Assembly (NCBI RefSeq): GCF_001438705.1
Contig: NZ_JQBP01000007.1
Coordinates: 2,542 to 40,045 of the forward strand
Source of the DNA: Weissella kandleri
GTDB taxonomy: Bacteria; Bacillota; Bacilli; Lactobacillales; Lactobacillaceae
Direction of reading: 5' to 3'
Length of the DNA stretch: 37,504 bases
Part shown: in pieces, positions 24,309 to 32,746 of the stretch
Layout of the letters: each line of letters begins with the position of its first letter
How positions within the stretch are numbered: position 1 is the first letter of the stretch
Made by a program: the position numbers and the translations under genes
Notes under the pieces: model-generated
What the model saw: the letters and a program-made list of their open reading frames with translations, nothing else
What the model was told of the DNA's origin: nothing
Databases searched by the model: none

Positions 24309-24875
24309 ATGCCAACACGTAAATTAACTTTAATTGCTCTCTTAGCAGCCTTATCAACGCTTTTAATGGTTTTCATTTCCATTCCACTAATTCCGGCCGC
24401 GCCTTTTTTTAAACTTGATTTATCTTTTATCCCGATTTTCATGGGTCTTGTGTTGCTCGATTTAAAAAGTAGTTATGGAATCTTATTTCTACGGAGCCTT
24501 TTAAAATTGCTCATCGCTAATGCCGGTATCAATGATTACATCGGCCTACCCATGAATATCTTGGGCTACATGCTTTTATTGTTTGTATTAAACTGGTGCT
24601 TACAACAAAAAAATTGGCGTCCATGGATGCGTCACACTACGGCTTTAATTTTCGGGACTTTCAGCCTCACTATCGCCATGATTTTACTAAACTATCTTTA
24701 CGCCTTACCGCTTTACGCTCAATTTGCTAATTTTAATATCCGGCAAATCTTTGGCGTTTGGAACTATCTATTAGTGATGGTCGTACCTTTCAATTTACTG
24801 GAAGGGGTCATTTTAATCGGACTAAGTCTGGTCCTCCTCCCTGCGATTCAACGCATTGTCCGTCGCGTCAATTAA
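24309..24875 (+). CDS. ribU: Riboflavin ECF transporter S component RibU
   Basis: The 188-aa membrane protein has about six hydrophobic segments. The early FKLDLSFIPIFMG stretch and the segment around LLKLLIANAGINDYIGLPMN fit the RibU family. It captures riboflavin and needs the shared EcfA/EcfA'/EcfT energising module encoded elsewhere. GAGGA lies 8 nt before the ATG. The FMN riboswitch in its leader independently supports flavin uptake. Confidence 0.93.
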   Translation: MPTRKLTLIALLAALSTLLMVFISIPLIPAAPFFKLDLSFIPIFMGLVLLDLKSSYGILFLRSLLKLLIANAGINDYIGLPMNILGYMLLLFVLNWCLQQKNWRPWMRHTTALIFGTFSLTIAMILLNYLYALPLYAQFANFNIRQIFGVWNYLLVMVVPFNLLEGVILIGLSLVLLPAIQRIVRRVN

Positions 24876-24886
24876 ATCAAAATAAT

Positions 24887-24924
24887 AAAAGAGGCTGCAG
24901 CAAAAATGCTGGCAGCCTCTTTTT
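24887..24924. terminator. Bidirectional terminator between ribU and the GT8 gene
   Basis: AAAAGAGGCTGC (24887-24898) pairs with GCAGCCTCTTTT (24912-24923). T runs follow in both directions. Its right arm overlaps the last codons of the convergent glycosyltransferase gene. Confidence 0.9.
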
Positions 24925-25753
24925 AACTTTCCATTATATAATTCATTAACCGTTGATACGTTTCATACACAGCCGTAAAGCGATTATCATGTCCATTTTG
25001 CCAAGGCTTAGGCTTACCACAAAAATGCAAGAAAACCGTATTATTTATCACCCACTTAACATCATCTTGACCCAAACTACGCGTCAAATACCTTTGATAC
25101 ATGCGAGCGTCATAATTCCAACGTTCTTCGGGAATTTCAACAGCATATTTCCCATACAAATAATTTAAAATATCCTGATCCGGCAGCATCAATTGTGGTC
25201 CATGTTTTGCTAGCGCGGCACTAATGTCTTCCCAGCGTACGATTTCACGTGCGCGGTCCAAATCCATCAACATCACCCCAGAATTGTAATAACCATGATC
25301 AATATCTAATCGAATTTGATTAAATTTAGTTGTCACATCGATGAGTCCCGTATGTGTCGCCGCTGCTAACATATTTCCATCCATGTCCATATTCCATAGT
25401 TCGGTTACCGAATTCAATACCAAAATATCTGGATCTAAATAAATCACCTTCTGCACTGACGTTGGTAAAATTTCGCCCGCTAATAACCGGAAATACATTT
25501 CTTTAGGATACCGTTCGACCGTTGGTGCACCTTGCCAAATACTTCCATCAATTTGAATCGCTTCAAATTGAAAATGTAATTTCTCTGCTAATTTCCGCAC
25601 AATTTCAATTTCTTCAGCCATGATAGATTCGTGAACCAGCCAAATTTTAAAAGCAGTTTTCGGGTTATTATAATAAATCGACGTCAATTCCACACACAAC
25701 GGATTTAAATATCCCGTATCTAACGTAAATAATAAATTAATCTGTTCGTTCAT
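24923..25753 (-). CDS. Glycosyltransferase family 8 protein
   Basis: The 276-aa protein has the retaining GT-A fold of family 8. The metal-binding DxD is at Asp107-Asp109 in VIYLDPDILV, with YYNSGVMLMDL in the middle and the C-terminal HFCGKPKPW motif that contacts the sugar nucleotide. It transfers a hexose from a UDP-sugar, possibly for cell-wall polysaccharide, teichoic acid or glycoprotein decoration; the acceptor is not predictable. Its ATG overlaps the stop of the broken DUF1801-like gene in TAATG, so it was or is translated by coupling. Confidence 0.92.
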   Translation of the reverse strand: MNEQINLLFTLDTGYLNPLCVELTSIYYNNPKTAFKIWLVHESIMAEEIEIVRKLAEKLHFQFEAIQIDGSIWQGAPTVERYPKEMYFRLLAGEILPTSVQKVIYLDPDILVLNSVTELWNMDMDGNMLAAATHTGLIDVTTKFNQIRLDIDHGYYNSGVMLMDLDRAREIVRWEDISAALAKHGPQLMLPDQDILNYLYGKYAVEIPEERWNYDARMYQRYLTRSLGQDDVKWVINNTVFLHFCGKPKPWQNGHDNRFTAVYETYQRLMNYIMES

Positions 25754-26239
25754 TATCTTTCTCCATCATCCTCCACTTTTCCCAGCGCCTTTAAAATTAA
25801 AGTTCGTAACTGTGCCGCTACTGCTGGCGTCCACTCTGCCAAAGCAAAGCCAATGGACCATACCATGCCACCTTGATTCAATTGCGCTGCATCACTAAAA
25901 TTAACGGTGCTATATCGCGTTTTAAATTTACCAGCATCACTAAAATGAAACACAACTTTCCCGGACGCATGGTATAAGCAGGCATCCCAGACCAAGTATT
26001 CATCCCCAGCTCAGGAGCCACGTCTCGTACCAAAGTATGCAGTTTAATAGCTAAAAAGCTATCTTGATCATCCATGGAAGCGATCCGTTCCAACACATCC
26101 TCCTCAGGATCCTTTTTACTACGCTTATTTGCCTGTTCCTTGCGTAATTCAGCGGCGCGCTCTTTCATTGACTCTTTTTCAAAGTCTGAAAAGCCACTTT
26201 TTTCAATCTCTAAAAATTCTACTCAATCAATAAACTCAT
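25753..26239 (-). pseudogene. Frameshifted DUF1801-like gene
   Basis: Two overlapping minus-strand frames together give one protein of the DUF1801/YdhG-like kind. One holds FSDFEKESMKERAAELRKEQ and continues to GMNTWSGMPAY. The other holds GKVVFHFSDAGKFKTRYSTV, SDAAQLNQGGMVWSIGFALA and the C-terminus. The break is at a TATA run, 25973-25976: removing two bases would join GMPAY to HASGKVV. A second break may lie near 26220, where deleting TA joins MSLLIE to EFLEIEKSGFSDFE. The original start was probably the ATG at 26239. The family is poorly characterised. Its 3' end is coupled to the GT8 gene. Confidence 0.8.
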
Positions 26240-26307
26240 ATCCGCCACATCAAATTAATTAAATGCTACAAATTATTATTAACTTCAGTTTACCATATCA
26301 AGCTTAT

Positions 26308-26335
26308 TTGACTTATGAAAAAGGCATGCTATGAT
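26308..26335 (+). promoter_or_regulatory. Promoter of the NmrA-like oxidoreductase gene
   Basis: TTGACT (26308-26313) and TATGAT (26330-26335) are separated by 16 bp. ACCTGTA just downstream (26344-26350) resembles a half-site of the palindrome before the Rrf2 gene. A run of seven G at 26373-26379 provides the binding site for the ATG at 26384. Confidence 0.65.
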
Positions 26336-26383
26336 AACTATAACCTGTATTTTTAATAATCACAGAAAAAAAGGGGGGGTATC

Positions 26384-27232
26384 ATGACAACTTACGGAAT
26401 TACTAGTATTACTGGCCGGTTCGGACAATTTGCTTTAAACGAATTACTCAAAAATATCCCAGCTGATCACATTGTTGGTTTTGCGCGTGATATTCAAAAA
26501 GGACAAAAAATAGTCCCGGATGGTGTCACCGTTCGTTTGGGTGATTTTACCCAACCTGAAGCGTTAGCCCAATCTTTCCAAGGGATTGATCGTCTCTTAT
26601 TTATTTCATCAATTCCAGGACAACAAGTCAGTCGCGGTCAGCAACATCAAAATGTCGTTCAAGCAGCCCGGCAGGCCCAAGTGGAACACATTGTTTACAC
26701 CAGTTTCCCTCATGCTGATACTGCCACGACTCCTTTAGCCGCCGACCACTTCGCTACTGAACAAGCAATTACCGCCGCTGGCATCAGTCATAGCTTTTTG
26801 CGTAATAATTGGTATCTAGAAAACGAACTTGCTTTTATCAAAGCTGGGGGCGCCCAAGAACCATTACTTGATGCTACAGACCATGCTCATGTCGGTTGGG
26901 CGTTGGAACAAGAATATGCAATCGGCGCCGCCAAGGTTTTGCAAATGGAACAACCAAAAACCATTTACGAATTTTCCGGTCCCGCTAACACCTTTGCCGA
27001 CTTAGCTCAAGCCATGCCTTATCAACCGCAAGTTCAACCTGTTACTCTCACGCAAATGCGCCAAATTTTAACCGACAAAGGGTTAAGTTCAGCAGCGATA
27101 GAAGCAAAGATGATGGTCCAAACGCTTATTCACGACCGTCAATTAGCACAAACAGCTAATGATTTAACCGAAGTCTTAGGACATCCCCTCACCCCACTAA
27201 CGGAAGCGGTCCAGCAAATATTAAAGAAATGA
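26384..27232 (+). CDS. NmrA/QorB-like NAD(P)-binding oxidoreductase
   Basis: The 282-aa protein has an N-terminal Rossmann fold with TGRFGQFA near residue 11, equivalent to the TGATGxLG motif of atypical SDRs, then LLFISS, VYTSFPHAD and FLRNNWYLEN as in QorB/NmrA-type proteins. It lacks the catalytic Tyr-Lys pair of classical SDRs. QorB relatives reduce quinones with NADPH, while NmrA relatives sense redox state. The neighbouring Rrf2 regulator suggests a redox or electrophile response. It is on the same strand, 75 bp before that gene. Confidence 0.85.
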   Translation: MTTYGITSITGRFGQFALNELLKNIPADHIVGFARDIQKGQKIVPDGVTVRLGDFTQPEALAQSFQGIDRLLFISSIPGQQVSRGQQHQNVVQAARQAQVEHIVYTSFPHADTATTPLAADHFATEQAITAAGISHSFLRNNWYLENELAFIKAGGAQEPLLDATDHAHVGWALEQEYAIGAAKVLQMEQPKTIYEFSGPANTFADLAQAMPYQPQVQPVTLTQMRQILTDKGLSSAAIEAKMMVQTLIHDRQLAQTANDLTEVLGHPLTPLTEAVQQILKK

Positions 27233-27271
27233 GCTTACCGACCTGTACATCTTCAGTTAACGTTTTTAAAA

Positions 27272-27291
27272 TATAGGTACACCTATATAAT
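27272..27291 (+). promoter_or_regulatory. Palindromic operator overlapping the Rrf2 gene -10
   Basis: TATAGGT-AC-ACCTATA at 27272-27287 is a perfect 16-bp inverted repeat. It overlaps a TATAAT -10 at 27286-27291, about 16 bp before the start codon. Such a position fits autorepression by the Rrf2 product. No strong -35 is present, which fits a regulator-dependent promoter. Confidence 0.7.
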
Positions 27292-27307
27292 ATATTGGAG
27301 TTCTATT

Positions 27308-27739
27308 ATGCGCTATTCGCACAAATTAAGTGATGCTATTCATATTTTGAGTTACATCTCAATTTTCCATGATCAAGATTTATCAAGTACCGCAATTGCT
27401 GACAGTGTGCAGGCCAATCCAAGCGCTGTTCGCAAGTTGATGGCCCGCATGAAACATGCTGATTTGTTAACTACTCGCCCCGGATCCGTAGCGCCCCGCT
27501 TGACCAAAGCCCCGGACGATATTGATTTATTATCAATTTATCGCGCGGTCGAAGATAATCAACAACTTTTACACGTTGATCCTACGACAAACCCTGATTG
27601 TCTCATTGGCGCCAACATTCAGGGAGCTTTGGAACAAACGTATGCCATAATTCAGCAACAAGCTGAACAAAACATGGCTACCATTAGTTTGCAAAACATT
27701 ATTGATGGCATTCATGCCAATCATCAGGCCAAAACCTAA
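27308..27739 (+). CDS. Rrf2-family transcriptional regulator
   Basis: The 143-aa protein has an N-terminal winged helix-turn-helix (about 8-65) with STAIADSVQANPSAVRKLMARM, the linker DIDLLSIYRAVED and a dimerisation helix. It lacks the three-Cys iron-sulfur loop of IscR/NsrR; a single Cys lies in DCLIG. It is therefore closer to YwnA/HypR-type members, some of which sense oxidants through one Cys. The perfect palindrome over its own -10 suggests autoregulation, and the upstream oxidoreductase is a plausible target. A terminator shared with dedA ends it. Confidence 0.9.
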   Translation: MRYSHKLSDAIHILSYISIFHDQDLSSTAIADSVQANPSAVRKLMARMKHADLLTTRPGSVAPRLTKAPDDIDLLSIYRAVEDNQQLLHVDPTTNPDCLIGANIQGALEQTYAIIQQQAEQNMATISLQNIIDGIHANHQAKT

Positions 27740-27765
27740 TTGTGCCTTTCAATTTTATTAAATTA

Positions 27766-27804
27766 AAAAGGAGTTGCCCCCAATCAACGAGTGCAACTCC
27801 TTTT
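27766..27804. terminator. Bidirectional terminator between the Rrf2 and DedA genes
   Basis: AAAAGGAGTTGC (27766-27777) pairs with GCAACTCCTTTT (27793-27804), a 12-bp perfect stem with T-rich tails both ways. Its right arm touches the DedA stop. Confidence 0.92.
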
Positions 27805-28468
27805 ATTTATCAACTTTTTCCATAAATACATTCATTATTTTATTCTTAATCTGCGGATGTATTAAGATCATTCCTAAGAGGAAGAGTACAATTAACATGA
27901 TACTCCAATTTAATCCATGCGGTAATTCTAATTGACCAAAGTAATAACCCACCGTGCTAACCAAGCTGGACCACAAAAAGCTCGCTAATGCCGCCATCTT
28001 CAAGTAACTTTTAAAAGAAAGACCGAGCCGATGCACAGTTAACGGTACAATTGTGCGAACAAACGGGATAAACCGACCAAGCACCACAAATAAAAGCCAG
28101 CGACGATGATTAAAATGTTGAGCTAAATGATCCAAAAAATCTTGTTTAAGATGCCGCGAAACCCATGGAATGCGACTCGCCTGCTTTAAAAGCCACGCCC
28201 CAAAATAATAATTAACGGCATCCCCACACAATGAAGCCAGTCCAAAAATTAAAATCAACAGGGCTAACTCGGCCCCATCATGGTGGATTCCAGCAAAGCT
28301 CCCTGCTGTCATTAACAGGGTATCTCCCGGAATAAAACCGGTAATAATACCACCCGTTTCTATAAAAATTAATATGAAAAATGTTAAAAACTCCATCCAT
28401 CCAAATTGACCATTCACACTCATCAATTGACTAAACCAAGTTGAAAATATTTGGATTATCGCTATCAT
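27803..28468 (-). CDS. DedA-family membrane protein
   Basis: The 221-aa protein has the DedA/SNARE-associated (VTT) architecture. A re-entrant region with ETGGIITGFIPGDTLLMTAG precedes the conserved FVVLGRFIPFVRTIVPLTV motif, and about five hydrophobic segments are present. DedA proteins include undecaprenyl-phosphate and phosphatidylglycerol translocases and affect membrane potential and envelope stress; which lipid is handled here is unknown. A GGTGAG site lies about 6 nt before the ATG. It diverges from the YczE-like gene. Confidence 0.93.
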   Translation of the reverse strand: MIAIIQIFSTWFSQLMSVNGQFGWMEFLTFFILIFIETGGIITGFIPGDTLLMTAGSFAGIHHDGAELALLILIFGLASLCGDAVNYYFGAWLLKQASRIPWVSRHLKQDFLDHLAQHFNHRRWLLFVVLGRFIPFVRTIVPLTVHRLGLSFKSYLKMAALASFLWSSLVSTVGYYFGQLELPHGLNWSIMLIVLFLLGMILIHPQIKNKIMNVFMEKVDK

Positions 28469-28548
28469 TATTGCTCACCCCAGATTAATTTATTCGTTAT
28501 TCTAGCATTCATACCTTAAAATAAATATATATTGAGGAGAAATTCAGC

Positions 28549-29217
28549 ATGTGGAAAGAAAATAATCAAATTCGACCGTTAAAATCTTTTGAAGCACTGG
28601 GTTTTTTAATTCTCGGTTTATTTTTAAACAGTATCGGCAATGGTTTAGCCGTTGCTACAAATATGGGATCCGCCGCTTGGACTGCGGCCGCCACTAATTT
28701 AGAAAACTTGACGCACTGGCCCAAGGGTTACTACCTCTTCCTCTTTGGTTTTTTAGCCGTTTTAATTTTGACGTTCCTAACTAGAGCCTTTGATTTGCGC
28801 CATCTGCTTGGCAACCTCATCTTTCTCCTTGGTTTTAGCTATCTGGTTAATTTTTCAAGCAACTTCTTTCACCCGCTTTTAGCTTTGCCGCTCCCATGGC
28901 GCATCGGCTTAGACTTACTAGCAATTATCTTAATTGGCACCGGTGTGTCGGTAACCATGCGCGTTAATTTAATCACCCATCCGCTTGATGACCTTGTGTT
29001 ATATACCCGCTTTCAATACTTTCACGGAAATGCCTTTCTATCTCAGATGATTAATTTCATCGTCCCCATGTTGATTTCTTTAATCATTTGGGCAATTTTA
29101 GGTGAAATTAAATCCGTTAATTTAGGAACCATCATCTCTTTCTTTGGGCTCGGGGCCATCATCGGCTGGGCTGACCAGTATATTTTTAAACAATTAATTC
29201 ACAACAAGGCATTGTAA
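28549..29217 (+). CDS. YczE/YitT-like membrane protein
   Basis: The 222-aa protein has about five or six hydrophobic segments. The early GLFLNSIGNGLAVATNMGSAAWTAA region and the later THPLDDLVLYTRFQ segment fit the YczE/YyaS group of the YitT superfamily. The role is unknown; in Bacillus the yczE gene neighbours surfactin synthesis, but no biosynthetic genes are near here. GAGGAG lies 9 nt before the ATG. Confidence 0.82.
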   Translation: MWKENNQIRPLKSFEALGFLILGLFLNSIGNGLAVATNMGSAAWTAAATNLENLTHWPKGYYLFLFGFLAVLILTFLTRAFDLRHLLGNLIFLLGFSYLVNFSSNFFHPLLALPLPWRIGLDLLAIILIGTGVSVTMRVNLITHPLDDLVLYTRFQYFHGNAFLSQMINFIVPMLISLIIWAILGEIKSVNLGTIISFFGLGAIIGWADQYIFKQLIHNKAL

Positions 29218-29220
29218 AAA

Positions 29221-29252
29221 AATGACGAGCTCAATAAGCTCGCCATTTTTTA
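29221..29252. terminator. Bidirectional terminator between the YczE-like gene and rnhA
   Basis: AATG-CGAGCT and AGCTCG-CATT pair with one mismatch (29221-29247). T runs follow in both orientations. Confidence 0.85.
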
Positions 29253-29253
29253 T

Positions 29254-29952
29254 TTACTTTAATTCATCCATCGCTTGATTCAAAAGTTGATCTACTAATT
29301 GATTTCCAGCGCTGGTGGCATGTCCTTTAACCCAGATAAAGGCTAAATGATCCTTCTGTTGTTGCACTAAATCATAAATTTGTTGCCACAAATTCAAATT
29401 TGCAATTTCACCACTCTTTTTCGTCCAGCCATTACTTTGCCAGTTATACATCCAATTGGTCACTGTATCTAACACGTATTTTGAATCGCTGACAATCGTT
29501 ACTGGTTCAGCCACCTTCTGCGCTTGCTGCAATGCTGCTAATAACGCTTGGACTTCCATTTCATTATTAGTTTTTCCAAAAAAACCTACCGAATTTTTAT
29601 AAAGCGGGTTCTTATTATCTAGACCCGCAAAAATTACCACCGCAAAAGCCGCTAAATCTGTCGCTTTAACATGACCACCGGCCACATTTCCAGTATTACG
29701 ACTGCCTCCATCGGTAAAGATATAATAATGCTGCGCTTCTCGTTTAAATTCACCGTCATATACTGTCTCATAGTTACGGTAAGTTGCTGTAATCGCTGCT
29801 TGATTTTCATCAAACCATTGCTTAGCTGCTGCATAGCTCGTAAAACCTTTATACTTAGGTGCCGGCTTCGTTTGCGTATATTTTTGAACCTCTGACCAAG
29901 GCTTTGTATAGAGACCTTCATACTGATTACCGACGATTGCGTATGTTTTCAT
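29254..29952 (-). CDS. rnhA: Ribonuclease HI with N-terminal hybrid-binding domain
   Basis: The 232-aa enzyme cuts the RNA strand of RNA-DNA hybrids. Residues 1-50 form the viroplasmin-like hybrid-binding domain (YAIVGNQYEGLYTKPWSEV and FTSYAAAKQWF). The catalytic domain has the acidic residues Asp81 in FTDGGS, Glu133 in NNEMEV, Asp156 in VSDSKYV and Asp221 in NQLVDQLL, plus WVKGHA. It follows the HAD gene by 3 bp and is last in the ktrB-HAD-rnhA set. Confidence 0.95.
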   Translation of the reverse strand: MKTYAIVGNQYEGLYTKPWSEVQKYTQTKPAPKYKGFTSYAAAKQWFDENQAAITATYRNYETVYDGEFKREAQHYYIFTDGGSRNTGNVAGGHVKATDLAAFAVVIFAGLDNKNPLYKNSVGFFGKTNNEMEVQALLAALQQAQKVAEPVTIVSDSKYVLDTVTNWMYNWQSNGWTKKSGEIANLNLWQQIYDLVQQQKDHLAFIWVKGHATSAGNQLVDQLLNQAMDELK

Positions 29953-29955
29953 CCT

Positions 29956-30771
29956 TTAAATTCCTTTATTTTGTAAATAAGCTTCAATTGTTTTTAAAAC
30001 ACCGTCATGCTCATTATCGGCCAGCGCTAATGGAAATTTTTGCATGATATCTTGATCACCATTAGCCATCGCTCGGGGTTCATTAGCTAATTGCAACATT
30101 TCTAAATCGTTTTTACCATCGCCAAAAGCCATCAATTGTGACGCTGAAATTTGATAATATTCAGCTAACTTAGCGATTCCATCCGCCTTATTAACCCCTT
30201 GTGCGACTATATCAATTGACCCATAGCCCGAAGTTGTCACATGCACATTAGTACCTAATTCGGCTGCCATCAGATGCATACACGTCTCTGTCTCAGCTGC
30301 ATTAATCCCAAAGGTCAGTTTCACAATTGGTTCATCAATTTCATCTAAATCATCAATATACTTGGTGACATGTACTAAGCGTTGAAACTCATCATTAACG
30401 GCTCCCATCTTACGGTGCGCCTTTAACATATATTTACCCGTTAACCCCACCATAATTACGCCCTTGGTGAGTTCCATCTGATTAATAAGCATCATTGCTT
30501 GCGCCATTAATGGCGTGGGAACCGCCGCTTGTTGTAATCTTTTTTGATCAGCCGTCTCAACTAATGCACCATTATCAACTACCAAATCAACTTGCCCTAT
30601 AAATGGCGCAAAGTCTCGGCGAATCATATCGATATCACGCCCTGTGGCTATGACAAAATGCCCATTTTGCCGTTGGATCTCAGCTAGTACTTGTGCAAAA
30701 TATGCATGATTATACGTCTTGTCTTGCTTCAAAAAAGTTCCATCTAAATCACTTGCAAAAAAATGTATCAT
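29956..30771 (-). CDS. HAD-superfamily Cof-type phosphatase
   Basis: The 271-aa protein has the HAD motifs. Motif I SDLDGTFL has nucleophile Asp8 and Asp10, motif II is VIATGRD, a Lys lies in NKADGIAKL and motif IV is FGDGKNDLEML, with a C2-type cap between. The family dephosphorylates sugar phosphates, FMN or pyridoxal phosphate, so the substrate stays open. The ATG at 30771 is chosen because AAAGGAG lies 8 nt upstream; a GTG two codons earlier touches that site. It lies 20 bp downstream of ktrB. Confidence 0.92.
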   Translation of the reverse strand: MIHFFASDLDGTFLKQDKTYNHAYFAQVLAEIQRQNGHFVIATGRDIDMIRRDFAPFIGQVDLVVDNGALVETADQKRLQQAAVPTPLMAQAMMLINQMELTKGVIMVGLTGKYMLKAHRKMGAVNDEFQRLVHVTKYIDDLDEIDEPIVKLTFGINAAETETCMHLMAAELGTNVHVTTSGYGSIDIVAQGVNKADGIAKLAEYYQISASQLMAFGDGKNDLEMLQLANEPRAMANGDQDIMQKFPLALADNEHDGVLKTIEAYLQNKGI

Positions 30772-30791
30772 TTTCACGCTCCTTTGTTTCG

Positions 30792-32135
30792 TTAACCAAT
30801 GAGAACTTCCTCTTCCGGATACTCATAATGTGTATCTTGAATGCGCACATTTAAAACAGAAAACATCACAGTGTATAACCCTACTCGACCAATAAACATC
30901 ACAATCATAATGATGATTTTACCGGCCATCGTTAGGTGCGGGGTTAACCCCAATGATAAGCCGGCCGTTGAGAAGGCTGCGACCACTTCGAACACGTAAT
31001 ACTCCAAGCCACTTCCCTTTGGCAAGGTTTCTGTAATACTTAAAATAAATGAAACCAAGAAAACGAAAATAAACGAAATCACAACTAACATTAACGCCTT
31101 ATTAACGGTCTTTTTCGAAAACTGCCGATCACCAAAGCGCACTGAATCTTGGCCACGTAAGGAAGCCCAGACCTGAGCAATTAAGATTCCGGCCGTTGTC
31201 GTCTTAATTCCACCAGAGGTTGAACCAGGCGTCCCTCCAATAAACATTAGCGCAATTAACGCCATAATTCCGGCCGTAGAAAGGCTAGTCGTTGGTACAA
31301 TTTCAAAACCGGCCGTCCGGGGAGTTATCGTCAAAAATAATGTATCGATAATTTGATTGAAAAGACTATGCCCATTCGCAAATGTACCTCGCATAAAATC
31401 CGAAGTAAAAAAGCCAACGAAGCCTAAAGCAATTAACCAGCCGGACACAGTCAGCGTCAAACGAGTATGCAATGTCATCCGCGTCTTCTGCCCTTTTAAC
31501 AACAAATCTCGCCATACTAAGAAGCCAAGTGAACCAGCTAAGATTAAAATCATCGTGACAATCAAAACGTACGGATCATCAGCAAATTGTGAAAATGGAG
31601 TTTTAAAAAAGACAAATCCGGCATTTGCAAACGAAGAAACCGAATGGGCTAAAGAAAAATATAAGCCCTGCTTCCAACCATAACGTGGTACAAAATCAAA
31701 AGAAAGGAACAAGATTCCCAACAACTGAATTACAGCTGAAAGTCTTAAAACATAACTTAGAATTGAATTAATATCAGATAAATTTTTCAAATTCAGCGAC
31801 TGTTGCGCTAAAATTCGTGACTTTAAATCCAAATGATGCCCAGTAATTGTAAAAATTAAAACCGCAAACGTCATAAAACCAAGAGCCCCAATTTCAATCA
31901 TTAACATCAATACTAATTGTCCGGGAATAGTCCAAGTTGTTGCTGTCGGTAAAGTAGTTAACCCGGTAATCGTCGTCGCTGATACCGCCGTAAAAATCGC
32001 ATCACTAAAATGAATGGATTGATGATTTTGATGCATAAAAGGCAACATTAATAGGAAACTACCTAATAATATGATGACAATAAAACCAATCGTCAATATC
32101 TGGGGGGGTGTTAATTTTTTCAGAATTCTTTTCAT
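30792..32135 (-). CDS. ktrB: Ktr/Trk-type potassium uptake membrane subunit KtrB
   Basis: The 447-aa transporter has four pore-loop repeats with filter regions TTITGLTT, SSFANAGF, ITPRTAGFE and FSTAGLSLG, each having the conserved Gly that coordinates K+. It works with a cytoplasmic RCK subunit (KtrA), which is not encoded beside it. The start at 32135 (MKRILKKLTP) is used because GAGAAGG lies about 8 nt upstream. An ATG nine codons earlier would lie almost on the -10 box and has no binding site. Confidence 0.94.
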   Translation of the reverse strand: MKRILKKLTPPQILTIGFIVIILLGSFLLMLPFMHQNHQSIHFSDAIFTAVSATTITGLTTLPTATTWTIPGQLVLMLMIEIGALGFMTFAVLIFTITGHHLDLKSRILAQQSLNLKNLSDINSILSYVLRLSAVIQLLGILFLSFDFVPRYGWKQGLYFSLAHSVSSFANAGFVFFKTPFSQFADDPYVLIVTMILILAGSLGFLVWRDLLLKGQKTRMTLHTRLTLTVSGWLIALGFVGFFTSDFMRGTFANGHSLFNQIIDTLFLTITPRTAGFEIVPTTSLSTAGIMALIALMFIGGTPGSTSGGIKTTTAGILIAQVWASLRGQDSVRFGDRQFSKKTVNKALMLVVISFIFVFLVSFILSITETLPKGSGLEYYVFEVVAAFSTAGLSLGLTPHLTMAGKIIIMIVMFIGRVGLYTVMFSVLNVRIQDTHYEYPEEEVLIG

Positions 32136-32167
32136 ATCTTTAACCTTCTCATGATTTCTCATTTCAA

Positions 32168-32176
32168 ATTATAGCA
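32168..32176 (-). promoter_or_regulatory. Extended -10 promoter of ktrB
   Basis: On the minus strand TGCTATAAT occurs 32 bp before the ktrB ATG. The -35 region is weak, as is common with the TGN extension. The same nonamer heads the divergent rlmH gene, on the other side of the DnaA-box cluster. Confidence 0.65.
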
Positions 32177-32231
32177 GAGTATCACCTTTAAGGTATATAT
32201 TCTACCAGCAATCAACCATGTAAACATACAA

Positions 32232-32702
32232 TGTGGATAACTCTTGGATAACTCTTTTCCCTGCCTGTGGAAAACTTGTTAATAACTGGAATTAGTTTTC
32301 AACATAAGCTTTATATTACGTGGATAACCAGCCTGTGGATAAAACTCTTGTTTTTTAATATTCTTACCGAATCCCTGCTATAACAACGTTTTATCCCCAT
32401 ATTATTTATGCACCCTTTGTGGACAATCATTATTTACACAACCATTTAAAACTATTAGAAAATCGAACTTTAAATTGTGGATAAATCTTATAAAAATCAT
32501 ATCATTAAGCGTTTTCATTTTCTCATTCTTAATTATTATGGAGTTATAAACAAATAATGTTCGCTTTTTAGAATGTTGTTCCAAACCAGCTTGTTATTAA
32601 CCCTTGTTTTCAACATTAATATTAAGCTTATTTACCTACTGAAAGCCTTGATATAACTTAATCATATAAGTTTTCCACAGACTTAGACACAGCTGTGTAT
32701 AA
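32232..32702. other. DnaA-box cluster, candidate replication origin
   Basis: Three perfect DnaA boxes (TGTGGATAA) lie at 32232-32240, 32334-32342 and 32476-32484. Six more 9-mers with one mismatch lie at 32276-32284, 32319-32327, 32391-32399 (reverse), 32418-32426, 32671-32679 (reverse) and 32694-32702. The surrounding gap has no credible gene, and 32485-32670 is very AT-rich, as an unwinding region would be. Genes point outward on both sides (ktrB leftward, rlmH rightward), and parAB with two parS sites lies on the same side. dnaA and dnaN are not adjacent, so a DnaA-titrating site is the alternative reading. Confidence 0.72.
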
Positions 32703-32737
32703 CGTCTTACACTTTGTGTAAATTACTTTTTAAACCG

Positions 32738-32746
32738 TGCTATAAT
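32738..32746 (+). promoter_or_regulatory. Extended -10 promoter of rlmH
   Basis: TGCTATAAT lies 131 bp before the rlmH ATG. A 6-3-6 palindrome, TTACAC-TTT-GTGTAA (32707-32721), occupies the -35 side. The long AT-rich leader has no evident structure; AAAGGA precedes the start. Confidence 0.6.

Noticed and set aside
25247-25262. TTTCACGTG-containing sequence as a third parS
   Set aside because: Only the left half matches; the right half (CGCGG) breaks the palindrome. A similar half-match near 21044 in opuAA was rejected for the same reason.
32402-32584. 60-codon minus-strand frame inside the DnaA-box region
   Set aside because: No binding site, biased composition, and it overlaps the DnaA boxes; it is probably chance.
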